Below are positions 1 through 10,338 of a stretch of DNA of 64,000 nucleotides, in pieces. A model generated the notes under the pieces. It was given only the letters and a program-made list of their open reading frames with translations, did not search any database and was not told the DNA's origin. The DNA is from CAYPUT01 sp046541715 (GTDB lineage Bacteria > Spirochaetota > Spirochaetia > DSM-27196 > PWMO01): assembly GCA_046541715.1 (NCBI GenBank), contig JBKHCS010000001.1:1-64000 (forward strand), given 5' to 3'. The first letter of the stretch is position 1. Each line of letters begins with the position of its first letter. Position numbers and translations under genes: made by a program.

Positions 1-182
1 TTTCCGGTACCGCGAGGAACAACGGTGACGGTATGGACTGCGACCTGGTCCTCGAAGGAGGTCCGGTACAGACCCTTCAGTACACGATCGAGAGCTTCGA
101 TAGCGACGTCCTCGAGGCAGACGTCGCCGTCAACGGAGAAGAGAGGAGCCTTGTCATAACGGAGGACACCTTCGGCGGATAG
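1..182 (+). CDS. C-terminal end of an unknown protein (cut by window edge)
   Basis: An open frame runs in from the left edge without a stop and ends at TAG 180-182, giving the last 59 residues of a protein. The tail is rich in Asp, Glu, Gly and Val and contains alternating hydrophobic residues suggestive of beta strands (for example YTIESFDSDVLEADVAV). No family can be named from this fragment. The next gene is on the same strand but has its own likely promoter at 201-228, so the two need not be co-transcribed. The frame is consistent with GC-rich coding sequence, but without the upstream part it could still be a chance open frame. Confidence 0.45.
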   Translation, partial: SGTARNNGDGMDCDLVLEGGPVQTLQYTIESFDSDVLEADVAVNGEERSLVITEDTFGG

Positions 183-200
183 CCCCGTCGCTTCCCGCGG

Positions 201-228
201 TTGCAATCCCCTTCGGATCGGTTATGCT
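201..228 (+). promoter_or_regulatory. Sigma-70-like promoter of the aldo/keto reductase
   Basis: TTGCAA (201-206), 16 bp, TATGCT (223-228). The -10 box ends only 7 bp before the preferred ATG at 236, so transcription should begin at or next to the start codon, giving a leaderless message. It is called from motif match only. Confidence 0.4.
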
Positions 229-235
229 TAGAGAC

Positions 236-1279
236 ATGAAGTACCGATACATGGGGGATAGCGGCCTCTTGGTTTCCCGCCTTACCCTGGGAACGATGAC
301 CTTCGGCGCACCGGACTGGGGATGCGATCAAAAAGAATCCCACTCTGTAATGAAGGCGTATCTCGACAACGGGGGCAACATGCTCGACACCGCCGACGTC
401 TACGCCGGAGGCACCTCGGAGGAGATAATCGGCTCCTTTCTGCCACAGATCTCCCGGGACGATGTGCTGATCGCGTCGAAGTCTTACTTCCCCCGGAGCC
501 TCGACCCGAACAATTTCGGGAGCTCGAAGAAACACCTGATCAAGTCCGTTGAGGCCAGCCTGAAGCGGATGGGAACCGACTATATCGACCTCTACTACAT
601 CCACGGGCCGGATCCCGTAACGCCCTTCGACGAGACCATGCGAGCCCTCGACGACCTGGTCTCAGCCGGAAAGATCCGGTACGTCGGGTGCAGCAACATG
701 TTCGGCTGGCATATCGCCAAGCTCAACGGAGTCGCCGACAAGCGAGGGTACGAAAAACTGACCGCCGGGCAGTACCTCTACAACCTGGTCCACCGGGAGC
801 CGGAACGGGAGATTATCCCTGCGGCTGTAGACGGCGGAGTCGGCATCTTCTGCTACAGCCCCCTCGGGGGTGGTCTCTTGACCGGAAAGTACAAGAACCA
901 GGAGAAGCCGGAGGAAGGAAGTCGACTCTCCTATCGGAGCAAGGTGGACGGCCCCCGGTTCTGGCATCCGAAGGGGCTCGAAACCGCCGCGGTCGTCGAG
1001 GCCGTCGCGGCGGAGACCGGTCTGCCGATGCCGAAGCTTGCCATCGGCTGGCCCCTGAGACGCCCCTTCGTCACTTCGGTGATTCTCGGCGTCCGCACCA
1101 CCTCCCAGCTCACTGAGAACATGGAGCACGCCGACTGGGACCTTCCGGAGGATGTCTGGAACAAGCTCGAGGAACGTACCCGGCCGACGGAGGATTACCT
1201 GACCTGGTTTAACAAGACGAACTACGACCGGCATTTCTCCGCGGCGGAGCACGCGAATCGCCTCCACGAGCTACCATAG
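236..1279 (+). CDS. Aldo/keto reductase
   Basis: A predicted cytoplasmic NAD(P)H-dependent oxidoreductase of the aldo/keto reductase superfamily, 347 residues as expected for the YajO/Tas-like branch. The protein opens with the typical MKYRYMGDSGLLVSRLTLG strand. The catalytic tetrad is visible: Asp and Tyr in LDTADVYAGG, Lys in LIASKSY, His in YYIHGPDP. The C-terminal VILGVRTTSQLTENM is the usual cofactor phosphate-binding segment. An ATG at 224 would add four residues, but it lies inside the putative -10 box, so 236 is preferred. The substrate cannot be deduced. It appears to be a single-gene unit followed by a tRNA on the other strand. Confidence 0.9.
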   Translation: MKYRYMGDSGLLVSRLTLGTMTFGAPDWGCDQKESHSVMKAYLDNGGNMLDTADVYAGGTSEEIIGSFLPQISRDDVLIASKSYFPRSLDPNNFGSSKKHLIKSVEASLKRMGTDYIDLYYIHGPDPVTPFDETMRALDDLVSAGKIRYVGCSNMFGWHIAKLNGVADKRGYEKLTAGQYLYNLVHREPEREIIPAAVDGGVGIFCYSPLGGGLLTGKYKNQEKPEEGSRLSYRSKVDGPRFWHPKGLETAAVVEAVAAETGLPMPKLAIGWPLRRPFVTSVILGVRTTSQLTENMEHADWDLPEDVWNKLEERTRPTEDYLTWFNKTNYDRHFSAAEHANRLHELP

Positions 1280-1305
1280 AGCCTGACACGGGAGGCCCGG
1301 AACGA

Positions 1306-1378
1306 TGAGCCGCACAGGGATCGAACCTGTGACCCACAGCTTAAAAGGCTGTTGCTCTACCAACTGAGCTAGCGGCCC
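1306..1378 (-). tRNA. tRNA-Lys (anticodon TTT)
   Basis: The 73-nt cloverleaf folds with a 7-bp acceptor (GGGCCGC with GCGGCTC, one G-U pair), the D arm TAGCTCAGTTGGTAGAGC, an anticodon stem ACAGC/GCTGT around the loop CTTTTAA (anticodon TTT), a five-base variable region, and a T arm with TTCGATC. The discriminator is A. CCA is not encoded: the genomic bases after the discriminator are TCG, so CCA must be added after transcription. Confidence 0.97.
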
Positions 1379-1413
1379 GGAGATCTGTTTCGCTTAAGAG
1401 TACCGATTAGCGC

Positions 1414-2595
1414 CTAGAGGGTAAAGGTAACTCCGATAAGCAGATTGTAAACTGACTTGAAGCCCGGCTCCGTCGTCAATTCCGTGCCGAACATTGCAGC
1501 ACTGAAGGTAAAACGTGTCAAGTCGAGACCAAACCCCGCAGCGGGCAAGCCCCGGGCGAAGCCGAGACGAATCGAGAGCACCTGAAGCATCGTGAGCTCG
1601 CTCCCTAGGGAGAACTTCAAGAGAATGTTCTCCGAGGTTTCAGGTGCAGCCCAGAAATCGATTATGTCGCGGTAGTCGAAGTAGAGCCGCCAGTCGGAAA
1701 CGTGACGGGCAAAGCCCGGAGACAGCGGTGGCGTGTATTCGACTCCGACCGAAACGTTCTGCGGAATGCGGGCTGCGGGCCGGGCCACCGGCTGCTCGTT
1801 CTCGAGAAACCCTCGGAGACTCGAGTACTGGTTTATAACCGCCGGCGCCAAGAGGTTCTGAACGGTCAATCCAAAGGCCCAGATCTGGTTCGGCGCGTAC
1901 CGGGTTCCGACATCGATACCGACGCCGGTTATCAAGTCGAAGGGCTCGTCGAGGATAGTCCCCGGCCCGATGCTACCGAGGGTATCCGGGAGGTCGAGAA
2001 TCCCCGTCGAGAACCCCGAGCGGCCGGTTACAAACCCTTTGAAGAGAAAACCGGCGTCGAGCTCCCCGGGCATCTCCCCGGGAGTGGGAATCCGGGCGGC
2101 GTACCCTCCGCTGATCAGCAGTCGCTGGTAGATGTTAAAGTCCAATACGCTCGCCCCGGTTCCTTCCGCGACGACGCCGTTGGAGGCGGTCACCCCGAAT
2201 CCGAGCCCTTCTCCGACGTAGGCAAAGGAAAGGGGTCCGACAAGAGAGAAGCCGGCGTAAAGGCTCTGGAGCAGGTTGTTGACATCCGGCGAGGTAATAA
2301 CGTCGTCTATGTCGGAGCTCATACCCTCGAGGACGATGCTCGAGACGGTAAAGACCGGTCCGGTGACCCCGAAGGCGAGCTCCGCCGCCTTAAACTCCGG
2401 CTCTACCGACCGGAACGCCGCCGGATTGGAAAAGAGCGAGGTGGTGTCGTCGGCCTGGGCGGCATGCACGCCCCCCACCGCGGCTGTCCGGGGCGCCGGG
2501 ACGAAGACGTTGTCGTCGGGAAGGATTTCCGAGGCCCCGAGAGAGAAGGCTCCGGATAAGACGAGTGCGAGTGCCAAGAATGTACGACGGTTCAC
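1414..2595 (-). CDS. Secreted, probably outer-membrane beta-barrel protein (PorV/FadL-like)
   Basis: 393 residues starting at a GTG with AAGGGG seven bases upstream. The N-terminus is a classic Sec signal peptide (RRTFLALALVLSGAFSLGA) with cleavage near residue 22. The early mature segment, VGGVHAAQADDTTSLFSNPA, resembles the start of PorV/FadL-type barrels, where a conserved NPA follows an N-terminal loop. The rest is alternating Gly/aromatic-rich strands and ends on a hydrophobic C-terminus (GVTFTL), as expected for an outer-membrane protein. The cargo, if any, is unknown. It follows the lipoprotein gene by 18 bp and is probably co-transcribed with it. The family assignment is by appearance only. 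Confidence 0.7.
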   Translation of the reverse strand: MNRRTFLALALVLSGAFSLGASEILPDDNVFVPAPRTAAVGGVHAAQADDTTSLFSNPAAFRSVEPEFKAAELAFGVTGPVFTVSSIVLEGMSSDIDDVITSPDVNNLLQSLYAGFSLVGPLSFAYVGEGLGFGVTASNGVVAEGTGASVLDFNIYQRLLISGGYAARIPTPGEMPGELDAGFLFKGFVTGRSGFSTGILDLPDTLGSIGPGTILDEPFDLITGVGIDVGTRYAPNQIWAFGLTVQNLLAPAVINQYSSLRGFLENEQPVARPAARIPQNVSVGVEYTPPLSPGFARHVSDWRLYFDYRDIIDFWAAPETSENILLKFSLGSELTMLQVLSIRLGFARGLPAAGFGLDLTRFTFSAAMFGTELTTEPGFKSVYNLLIGVTFTL

Positions 2596-2613
2596 CAGCG
2601 GCCCCTTTTGGAA

Positions 2614-3261
2614 CTATAGGCCGGTCAAGAAGCTCTCTAGGTCCGTCAGGTAGTCGCTACTCTCGCCTCGGGCTTCCAGATCATCGTTGGCGGCGGTCAC
2701 CCAGGCTTCTATGGCGGCCGTGTTACCGTCGTTCAGGTCCGACACGCTTCCCTCACCGTCGGCTGCCTGCATGATCAATCCGACCGTCACCAAGAGATAC
2801 TGCTCCTCGCTCACCGCACCGCCGTTAGCGACCGCAGCGTCGACTTGGGCCTGGGCCTCGGCGACGTAACCGTAGTCAACGTCTCCGAGGGAGCCGTCGA
2901 GGCCCGCCGCAAGGTCATCCTGGTTCGAGAGATCGGTCTCCTCCCCGAGAGCCACTTCGACGATCTCGTCGAAGACGCCTTGCAGGTCCGACGCCCCGAG
3001 CGCCAGGTCCGCCGCCAGAAGGTTCAGCTCCGCGTCGTCGGTCCCTTCGATCGAATCAGACAGCGCGTCGTAGGCCTTCGCCATCTTTCCGGTGTCTCCG
3101 GAGGCGAGGGCGCTTTGCGCGTAGACGATCTGCTGGTCCAGCGAGAGCTTGGACGGGTCACGGTCCAACCCGGAAAAGAGGTTCGTAGAGAATACCTGTT
3201 CACACCCGAGAATGCTCAGCGCCGCGAGCGCCAGGAGCATCCCTCGACCGAGCCTACTCAT
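2614..3261 (-). CDS. Lipoprotein with helical repeats
   Basis: 215 residues with a lipoprotein signal peptide: basic start, hydrophobic core and lipobox LSILGC, with the acylated Cys near residue 20. The mature part is acidic and almost wholly helical, with TPR-like spacing (QQIVYAQSALASGDTGKMAKAYDALSD would be one pair of helices). ATG 3261 has AGGA eight bases upstream, and a TATACT -10-like box lies at 3299-3304 on the minus strand. It is first in a two-gene unit with the barrel protein at 1414-2595, so a periplasmic accessory role for that barrel is a reasonable guess but is not shown. Confidence 0.75.
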   Translation of the reverse strand: MSRLGRGMLLALAALSILGCEQVFSTNLFSGLDRDPSKLSLDQQIVYAQSALASGDTGKMAKAYDALSDSIEGTDDAELNLLAADLALGASDLQGVFDEIVEVALGEETDLSNQDDLAAGLDGSLGDVDYGYVAEAQAQVDAAVANGGAVSEEQYLLVTVGLIMQAADGEGSVSDLNDGNTAAIEAWVTAANDDLEARGESSDYLTDLESFLTGL

Positions 3262-3347
3262 TCACTTATCCTATCGGCGCCGGGCCCCATACCCTTTAAG
3301 TATACCACGGCTTTCCGGTGCTCCCTGCGCCGGAGTACACTTAGCCG

Positions 3348-4562
3348 GTGAAACCCAGTCCCCTAAGATTTCCAAACGTTGCGCGCTGCACCGGCTCCGC
3401 CGGCCCTCATTCTCTCCTCCTCGGACTCTCCCTCTCTGAGCTTCGTGCCCTCGCGGTGGATCTCGGGGAAGCTCCCTTTCGGGGAAATCAGCTCTACGGG
3501 TGGATCTACGCGAAGAAGGCCGCCGACTTCGAGGAGATGACCAACGTCCCGAAGGGCTTCCGCCGGGCCCTCGCCGAGCGATTTGTCATGGGACGCCGGG
3601 AGCCCCGGTCCGTTTCGGTTTCCTCCGACGGCACCCGGAAGTACCTGTATCCCGTGGCCGAGTCTCCGGCCACCGGGTTTCCGGCGACGGCCCGGTCCGG
3701 AGCCGTAGAGGCGGCCCTGATCCCCGAAGGCGAGCGGCTGACCCTCTGCGTCTCCACCCAGGTAGGCTGCCGCCGGGGCTGTTTGTTCTGCCGGACCGGA
3801 AAGCAGGGGTTTCACGGAAACCTGGGTCCCGGGGACATCTTGAATCAATTCCTAAGCCTTCCGGAGCGAGAGAAGGTAACCAACGTCGTCTTTATGGGGA
3901 TGGGAGAGCCCCTCGACAACCTAGAGGCAACCCTCCGGGCCCTAGAGCTCTTGACCGACCCGGAGGGCATCGGGTTGAGCTCCCGCCGGATTACCGTTTC
4001 CACGGTCGGGATCCACCCGGCCCTCGAGACCTTTCTCGAGGCGACCAAGGTCAACCTGGCGGTTAGTCTCCACTCCCCCTTTCCCGAGGAGCGCCGGCTA
4101 TTGATGCCGGTGGAGGCGTCTCACCCTCTTGGGAAGACGATTGCCCTGATCCGCCGGCGAAGGGAAGACACGCAGCGGAAGCTCTCGATGGAGTACACGC
4201 TCTTTTCCGGCCTCAACGATACCCCGGACCACGCCGAGGCCGTCGTCCGCCTGCTTACCGGGCTCTCCGTACGCGTCAATGTGATCCCCTATCACCCGAT
4301 CGACACCGGGCCGGTCGGGGTAGCCCAAAGAACGATAGAGCCGCCGGGACCCGGCCCTTCGGCCCTCGACCTCCGGCCCCCCTGCCCCGCCGCGGTAACC
4401 GAGTTTCAGCAAAAGCTGCGCGACCGTGGCCTAAGAACGTTTGTACGACGCTCCCGGGGAGAGGACATCGGCGCGGCCTGCGGAATGCTATGGACCGGCG
4501 GAAACGGCGGTGGGCTTTCCGGGCTCGAGATCGAGCCTCTCTCCCCGGACTTCGATCGATAG
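3348..4562 (+). CDS. rlmN: 23S rRNA (adenine2503-C2)/tRNA A37 methyltransferase RlmN
   Basis: A radical-SAM methyltransferase that puts a methyl group on C2 of A2503 in 23S rRNA and A37 of some tRNAs. The CX3CX2C cluster motif is GCRRGCLFC (Cys141, 145, 148), followed by TGKQGF. FMGMGEPLDN and the SVRVNVIPYHP-type segment are family hallmarks. Cys378 in GAACGML is the expected methyl-carrying C-terminal cysteine. At 404 residues it is longer than usual: there are loop insertions around residues 105-118 and 325-345, and about 25 residues after the final Cys. The GTG start lies 6 bp after a TACACT box (3336-3341) with no Shine-Dalgarno sequence. Its last 75 bp overlap the 3' end of the convergent GH65 gene. 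Confidence 0.93.
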   Translation: MKPSPLRFPNVARCTGSAGPHSLLLGLSLSELRALAVDLGEAPFRGNQLYGWIYAKKAADFEEMTNVPKGFRRALAERFVMGRREPRSVSVSSDGTRKYLYPVAESPATGFPATARSGAVEAALIPEGERLTLCVSTQVGCRRGCLFCRTGKQGFHGNLGPGDILNQFLSLPEREKVTNVVFMGMGEPLDNLEATLRALELLTDPEGIGLSSRRITVSTVGIHPALETFLEATKVNLAVSLHSPFPEERRLLMPVEASHPLGKTIALIRRRREDTQRKLSMEYTLFSGLNDTPDHAEAVVRLLTGLSVRVNVIPYHPIDTGPVGVAQRTIEPPGPGPSALDLRPPCPAAVTEFQQKLRDRGLRTFVRRSRGEDIGAACGMLWTGGNGGGLSGLEIEPLSPDFDR

Positions 4563-6848
4563 CGGCTCACCGTCGGTAACGGTAAAGGTAAAGCTCTCGT
4601 GGGTCAGGTCTACCAGGAGGCGGCTCTCGTGGAACCGCAGGGGAAACCGCAAGCGCCCCCAGACCTTCGGGAGCCGGGGATCGAAGGAGAGCTTTCCGTC
4701 GAAGTCCCGCATGCCTCCGAACCCGTAGGTCAGGCTCATCCAGACCCCGCCGGTGGAAGCAACGTGGGCACCGTCGACGACGTTACCCCCGACGTCGGCT
4801 AGATCCATCAACAGCGCATACTGGAAGTACTCGAGGGCCTTCTGCTCGTACCCGATCTCCGCCGCCAGAATCGCTTGAACGCAGGCGGAGAGGGAGGAGT
4901 CGCCGGTGGTCAGCGGGTCGTAGTATTCGAAGTTCTTACGCTTCTGCTCCTCGGTAAACTCGTTCCCGAGGAGAACCAGGGCAAGGACTACGTCGGCCTG
5001 CTTTATGACCTGGTGCCGGTAGATGATCAAGGGATGGTAGTGGAGCAACAGCGGGTAGTTGTGGACCGGGGTATTGCGGAAATCCCAGACCTCCTTTTCG
5101 AGGAAGTTGTCGTCCTGTGGATTGATGCCCCGTTCCGGGTCGTAGGGAATGTACATGGCCTCGGCCGCCCGTTTCCAATTCTCGACCTCCTTCGGACGCA
5201 GGCCGGTCTCGTGAACCAGGTGCTGATACGCCTCGGGCCGATGCTCCTGAATCCAGGGCACGACCTCTGCGGCAAACCGGAGGTTCATCCGGGCCATCAG
5301 ATTGGTGTAAGTATTGTCGTTGACGACGGTGGTGTATTCGTCGGGACCCGTTACTCCGTGAATATGGAACTTCCCGGTATCCGGACTCAAGAATCCGAGG
5401 CTGGCCCACATCCGAGCGGTCTCGACCAGAATCTCCGCACCTACTTCGGCGAGAATCTCTCGATCCCCCCGCACATCCACGTAGCGCTTTATCGCGTAGG
5501 CAATGTCGGCGTTTATGTGGTACTGAGCCGTCCCTGCGGCGTAGTAGGAAGACGCTTCCTCGCCGTTTATAGTCCGCCAGGGAAAAAGTGCTCCCTCTTC
5601 AGACAGCTCCTGGGCCCGGGCCCGGGCGTCGTCGAGCATAGAATGTCGAAACCGCAGAAGGTTTCGGGTAATCCGGGGGGTCGTGTAGGTAAGGAAAGGG
5701 GCAACGTAGACCTCGGTGTCCCAGAAGTAGTGCCCTTCGTAGGCCTGCCCGGTCAGCCCCTTCGCGGGAATTCCGGTCGTCTCCGCCCGGGCGGAGGCTT
5801 GAAGAATTTGGAAGATGTTCCACCGTATCGCCTGCTGGATCCGTGACTCCGCGTCGACGAAAACGTCCGCCCGGGGCCAGAAGTCGTCGAGAAAAACTCT
5901 CTGGGCGTCGGCGAGGGATTGGTATCCGTCCCGGACCGCCCGGTCGAGGGTCCGGGTGCACCGATCCACGAGCTCGATCGGCGGGACCGACCGGGAGGTG
6001 TGGTACGTAGCGTACTTGGTAATGCGAATCGGCACCCCGGCTTTGGCTTCGATGGTAAAGACGACCTTCCCGAGATCCTCGCTCCAACTGTGGTCCGAAA
6101 ACCAGGGGTTTTCGGTGTCGACGACATGATCGATGCCGCACCCCAGACTCATCTTGGACCGGGACGTCCGATAGCCGGTGACGATCCGGTGATTGACGTC
6201 AAGGTGATTCCTTGCGTTCAAGACACGACCGGAGAACGCCCTCGCCCGCCGTGGATCCTCGTTTCCGTTCCGAGGCGCCGGCTCGTCGATCGCGTAGCTG
6301 TCCTGACGATTGAGAAGCTGGGACGAAAGCACGACAGGGGCGTCCCGGTCGACGGTCACCTCGTAGGTAATCGCCGCAAGATGGCGGTGTTCGAAGGACA
6401 CGAGCCGCCGCGTTGATATCCGAACCTGTCGCCCCGACGGCGAGGACCAATTCATCTCGCGCCGAAGGATCCCCTCTCGAAAGTCGAGGGTGCGCCTGTA
6501 CTCGGTAAGCCTTGCCGTCGGCAGGTAGAGAGGCTCGTCGGCAACGTAGAGCTTTAGGAGGGTGGCGTCCGGAACGTTGACGATGGTTTGCCCGGTCCGG
6601 GCAAAGCCGAAGGCCTCCTCGGCGTGGACGATGGGCCAGGTTTCGTGGAAACCGTTACAGAAGGTCGCCGCCTCGATGGACGGCCGCCCCTCCTCGAAGA
6701 TGCCGCGAATACCCAAGAACCCGTTGGACAGGGAGAAGATGGTCTCGGCGTTTCCCATCCAATCGGTGGAAAACGCCGTCTCGACAATGGCCCACTCTTC
6801 CGATGGGTAGAGATGCTCCGGCAGGAGTCGTAGGACACGGGCTATCAC
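4488..6848 (-). CDS. Glycoside hydrolase family 65 disaccharide phosphorylase
   Basis: 786 residues, the normal length for GH65 maltose, trehalose or kojibiose phosphorylases. These split an alpha-glucosyl disaccharide with inorganic phosphate into beta-glucose-1-phosphate and a sugar. The N-terminal beta-sandwich domain is followed by an (alpha/alpha)6 barrel carrying KGLTGQAYEGHYFWDTE and HGVTGPDEYT, where Glu504 is the expected general acid. The C-terminal small beta domain (RLPKVWGRLRFPLRF) is present. The exact disaccharide cannot be told from sequence alone. The GTG start at 6848 follows a TATAGT box by 8 bp. Its 3' end overlaps rlmN by 75 bp. Nearby genes give no sugar-transport context. 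Confidence 0.88.
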   Translation of the reverse strand: MIARVLRLLPEHLYPSEEWAIVETAFSTDWMGNAETIFSLSNGFLGIRGIFEEGRPSIEAATFCNGFHETWPIVHAEEAFGFARTGQTIVNVPDATLLKLYVADEPLYLPTARLTEYRRTLDFREGILRREMNWSSPSGRQVRISTRRLVSFEHRHLAAITYEVTVDRDAPVVLSSQLLNRQDSYAIDEPAPRNGNEDPRRARAFSGRVLNARNHLDVNHRIVTGYRTSRSKMSLGCGIDHVVDTENPWFSDHSWSEDLGKVVFTIEAKAGVPIRITKYATYHTSRSVPPIELVDRCTRTLDRAVRDGYQSLADAQRVFLDDFWPRADVFVDAESRIQQAIRWNIFQILQASARAETTGIPAKGLTGQAYEGHYFWDTEVYVAPFLTYTTPRITRNLLRFRHSMLDDARARAQELSEEGALFPWRTINGEEASSYYAAGTAQYHINADIAYAIKRYVDVRGDREILAEVGAEILVETARMWASLGFLSPDTGKFHIHGVTGPDEYTTVVNDNTYTNLMARMNLRFAAEVVPWIQEHRPEAYQHLVHETGLRPKEVENWKRAAEAMYIPYDPERGINPQDDNFLEKEVWDFRNTPVHNYPLLLHYHPLIIYRHQVIKQADVVLALVLLGNEFTEEQKRKNFEYYDPLTTGDSSLSACVQAILAAEIGYEQKALEYFQYALLMDLADVGGNVVDGAHVASTGGVWMSLTYGFGGMRDFDGKLSFDPRLPKVWGRLRFPLRFHESRLLVDLTHESFTFTVTDGEPLSIEVRGERLDLEPGKPTAVSAGP

Positions 6849-6856
6849 AAGGGGAG

Positions 6857-6885
6857 ACTATATCAGGAGAGGGTCTGATACCCAA
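6857..6885 (-). promoter_or_regulatory. Promoter of the GH65 phosphorylase
   Basis: On the minus strand, TTGGGT (6885-6880), 17 bp, TATAGT (6862-6857). The box ends 8 bp before the GTG start, so the leader would be one or two bases or absent. Confidence 0.4.
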
Positions 6886-6904
6886 GCCTCTTTGTACATC
6901 CCCC

Positions 6905-8545
<1,641 letters not shown>

Positions 8546-8579
8546 GAATGTTGTCCTTAGGTTGCCGGCGACCGGCCGG

Positions 8580-9224
8580 TTATCCCGAAAGCGCCTCGTT
8601 GACCCGCTCCACTCCCCGAACTGCGTCCCCGAGGTTCGGGTTGAGCTGAAGCGCCCGGTTGTACGCCTCTAGGGCGCTCTCCAAGCGTAGGGCCTGCTCC
8701 CGGGCAAAGCCGAGGCGGGCCCACCACTGCGGGTTGTTCGCTTCGTGGAACACCGCCGCGGAAAACGCGATATCGGCGTGATTGTACTCTTCGAAACGAA
8801 GAAAGATCTCTCCCATAAAGAAGTAGACCGCGTCGATCAGCGTCCCCGTCGGGGCGATGGCCACGTACTCCTCGAAATAGTCGAGGGCCTGGAGGTAGTT
8901 TCCGAGGTTGTAATGTGCCTCTCCTACGATGCCGATGACCCGCACATCGAACCGGGAAATCTCCAGGGCCCGGAGGCCGTACTCGAGGGCGTCTTGGTAC
9001 CGGCCGAGGGCCAGGAGGCTCCATCCGAGAACGGTGTAGGAGTCCATGTTACGGGGCATCGCCTCGATTTCTTGAAGCGTGACGGCGACGGCCTCGTTGT
9101 AGCGACCCTGGCGGTACAAGGCGAGGGCGTCGGCCTCTTCCTGCGCCGGGGCAACCGTCGGGAGACAGAGCAACAGTACGAGGGAGGATAACAGCACCGC
9201 GCGGGAGGTCGAAATGCGAAGCAT
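8580..9224 (-). CDS. Secreted TPR-repeat protein
   Basis: 214 residues. The ATG at 9224 overlaps the bactofilin stop codon (TGATG) and gives a clean signal peptide (RISTSRAVLLSSLVLLLCLPTVAPAQ); an upstream in-frame start would spoil it. The mature protein holds about five tetratricopeptide repeats, for example EADALALYRQGRYNEAVAV, DSYTVLGWSLLALGRYQDAL and QWWARLGFAREQALRLESAL. It is a periplasmic protein-protein interaction scaffold. Tight coupling to the bactofilin gene suggests a shared cell-envelope role, but this is inference. No enzymatic domain is visible. Confidence 0.8.
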   Translation of the reverse strand: MLRISTSRAVLLSSLVLLLCLPTVAPAQEEADALALYRQGRYNEAVAVTLQEIEAMPRNMDSYTVLGWSLLALGRYQDALEYGLRALEISRFDVRVIGIVGEAHYNLGNYLQALDYFEEYVAIAPTGTLIDAVYFFMGEIFLRFEEYNHADIAFSAAVFHEANNPQWWARLGFAREQALRLESALEAYNRALQLNPNLGDAVRGVERVNEALSG

Positions 9225-9589
9225 CAGCGCTTTCCCCCTGCGGCGGGCATTCGGCATTCGCCGTTCAAGCTGCAGCCGCTCTGGACGATAAGATCGGGCG
9301 CCTCGAGGGTCCCCTTGACGACCGCCGAGGAGAAGAGCTCGATCCGCTCCCGGGCGATCAACTGCCCCTGAACCGCCCCACGAACGGAGATCAAGGCAGC
9401 CTTAATGGTGGCGTCCACAGAAGCGCCTTCGTTGACAAAGAGGTCGCCTGAAGAGGAAATAGTTCCCTCAAGACGGCCCTTTACGATAAGACTCTTGTCG
9501 AAGGCAAGTTCCCCGTCAAAATGAACGTCTTCTGCGACGATAGTCTCTATATCTTCTTCGTCTATAGTGCGTAAGCGCGGGTCCGGCAT
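9224..9589 (-). CDS. Bactofilin
   Basis: A polymer-forming cytoskeletal protein of 121 residues. The right-handed beta-helix core is visible as short repeats with hydrophobic periodicity and glycine turns: GELAFDKSLIVKGRLEGTI, SSGDLFVNEGASVDATI, KAALISVRGAVQGQL, RERIELFSSAVVKGTL. Short unstructured tails flank the core, as in other bactofilins, which assemble without nucleotide and often localise peptidoglycan enzymes or shape factors. It sits 11 bp downstream of tyrA and is translationally coupled to the secreted TPR gene. Confidence 0.9.
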   Translation of the reverse strand: MPDPRLRTIDEEDIETIVAEDVHFDGELAFDKSLIVKGRLEGTISSSGDLFVNEGASVDATIKAALISVRGAVQGQLIARERIELFSSAVVKGTLEAPDLIVQSGCSLNGECRMPAAGGKR

Positions 9590-9600
9590 CTGGCAAAAGG

Positions 9601-10338
9601 CTACTCATCCGGGGTTGCGCTGTCAAGTTCGGAGAGGAGTTGATCGAAGCCGGCCCTCAGATCCCGGCGCATCCGGGACGTATACGGGTTGTACCGCTGA
9701 AGATCGACAAAGAGCTGGTACGGGTCGTTGCAGGTTTGTTCCACCACTTCGAGAATCTTCTGGTAACCGAGGGTCGCGATGCTGCTCGGCCGGACGTTGA
9801 GGGAATCGAGAAGCCTCCCGACGAAGTGGGTAATGCCCTGGGTGTAGGCGGCTTCCCGGTCGTGGGCTTCGGCGCTCATCGGAATGACCCGGAGGCCGAG
9901 GCCCTCGAGAAGCGTCCGCCAGGTTTCCACCGTTTTCGAGGTGCACCGCCCCGGCGAAATGACCGTCGGGAGCCCTCCGTAACCGTCGGAGACCGAATCC
10001 GGCCCGAACATCGGGTGGGTTCCCACCGTCTCTAAAGTCTCCGGGAGAATCCGGTCCATCGTTTCGAGAGGATAGCTCTTTACCGAGCAGGTATCGAGGA
10101 CAACCTGCTTCGGCCGGAGCACCGGAAGGAGATCCCGGCAGGTCGCCTCGACGGCGGAAATCGCGGTGCAGAGAAACACCCCGTCGCAGCTTCCAAGCTC
10201 CTCCCGCTCGACCCGCCGGACTCCTTCGGGAGTCGGCCGCTCGGGCGACCGATTGTACGCCAGAACCTCGTGCTGCCGAGAGAGGAGAGATGCCCAGAGG
10301 CTTCCGAAACGCCCGAGTCCGTAGACACCGATTCGCAT
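9601..10338 (-). CDS. tyrA: Prephenate/arogenate dehydrogenase
   Basis: 245 residues, a short monofunctional TyrA acting in tyrosine biosynthesis. The N-terminal Rossmann motif is GVYGLGRFG. LDTCSVKSYPLE and the catalytic-His motif THPMFGPDS are characteristic of the family, and the C-terminal helical dimerisation domain contains AEAHDREAAYTQGITHF. There is no chorismate mutase or ACT domain. Whether it prefers prephenate or arogenate, NAD or NADP, cannot be said. The ATG lies 6 bp from a TATGCT box on the minus strand, so the transcript may be leaderless. It is divergent from pta. Confidence 0.85.
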   Translation of the reverse strand: MRIGVYGLGRFGSLWASLLSRQHEVLAYNRSPERPTPEGVRRVEREELGSCDGVFLCTAISAVEATCRDLLPVLRPKQVVLDTCSVKSYPLETMDRILPETLETVGTHPMFGPDSVSDGYGGLPTVISPGRCTSKTVETWRTLLEGLGLRVIPMSAEAHDREAAYTQGITHFVGRLLDSLNVRPSSIATLGYQKILEVVEQTCNDPYQLFVDLQRYNPYTSRMRRDLRAGFDQLLSELDSATPDE

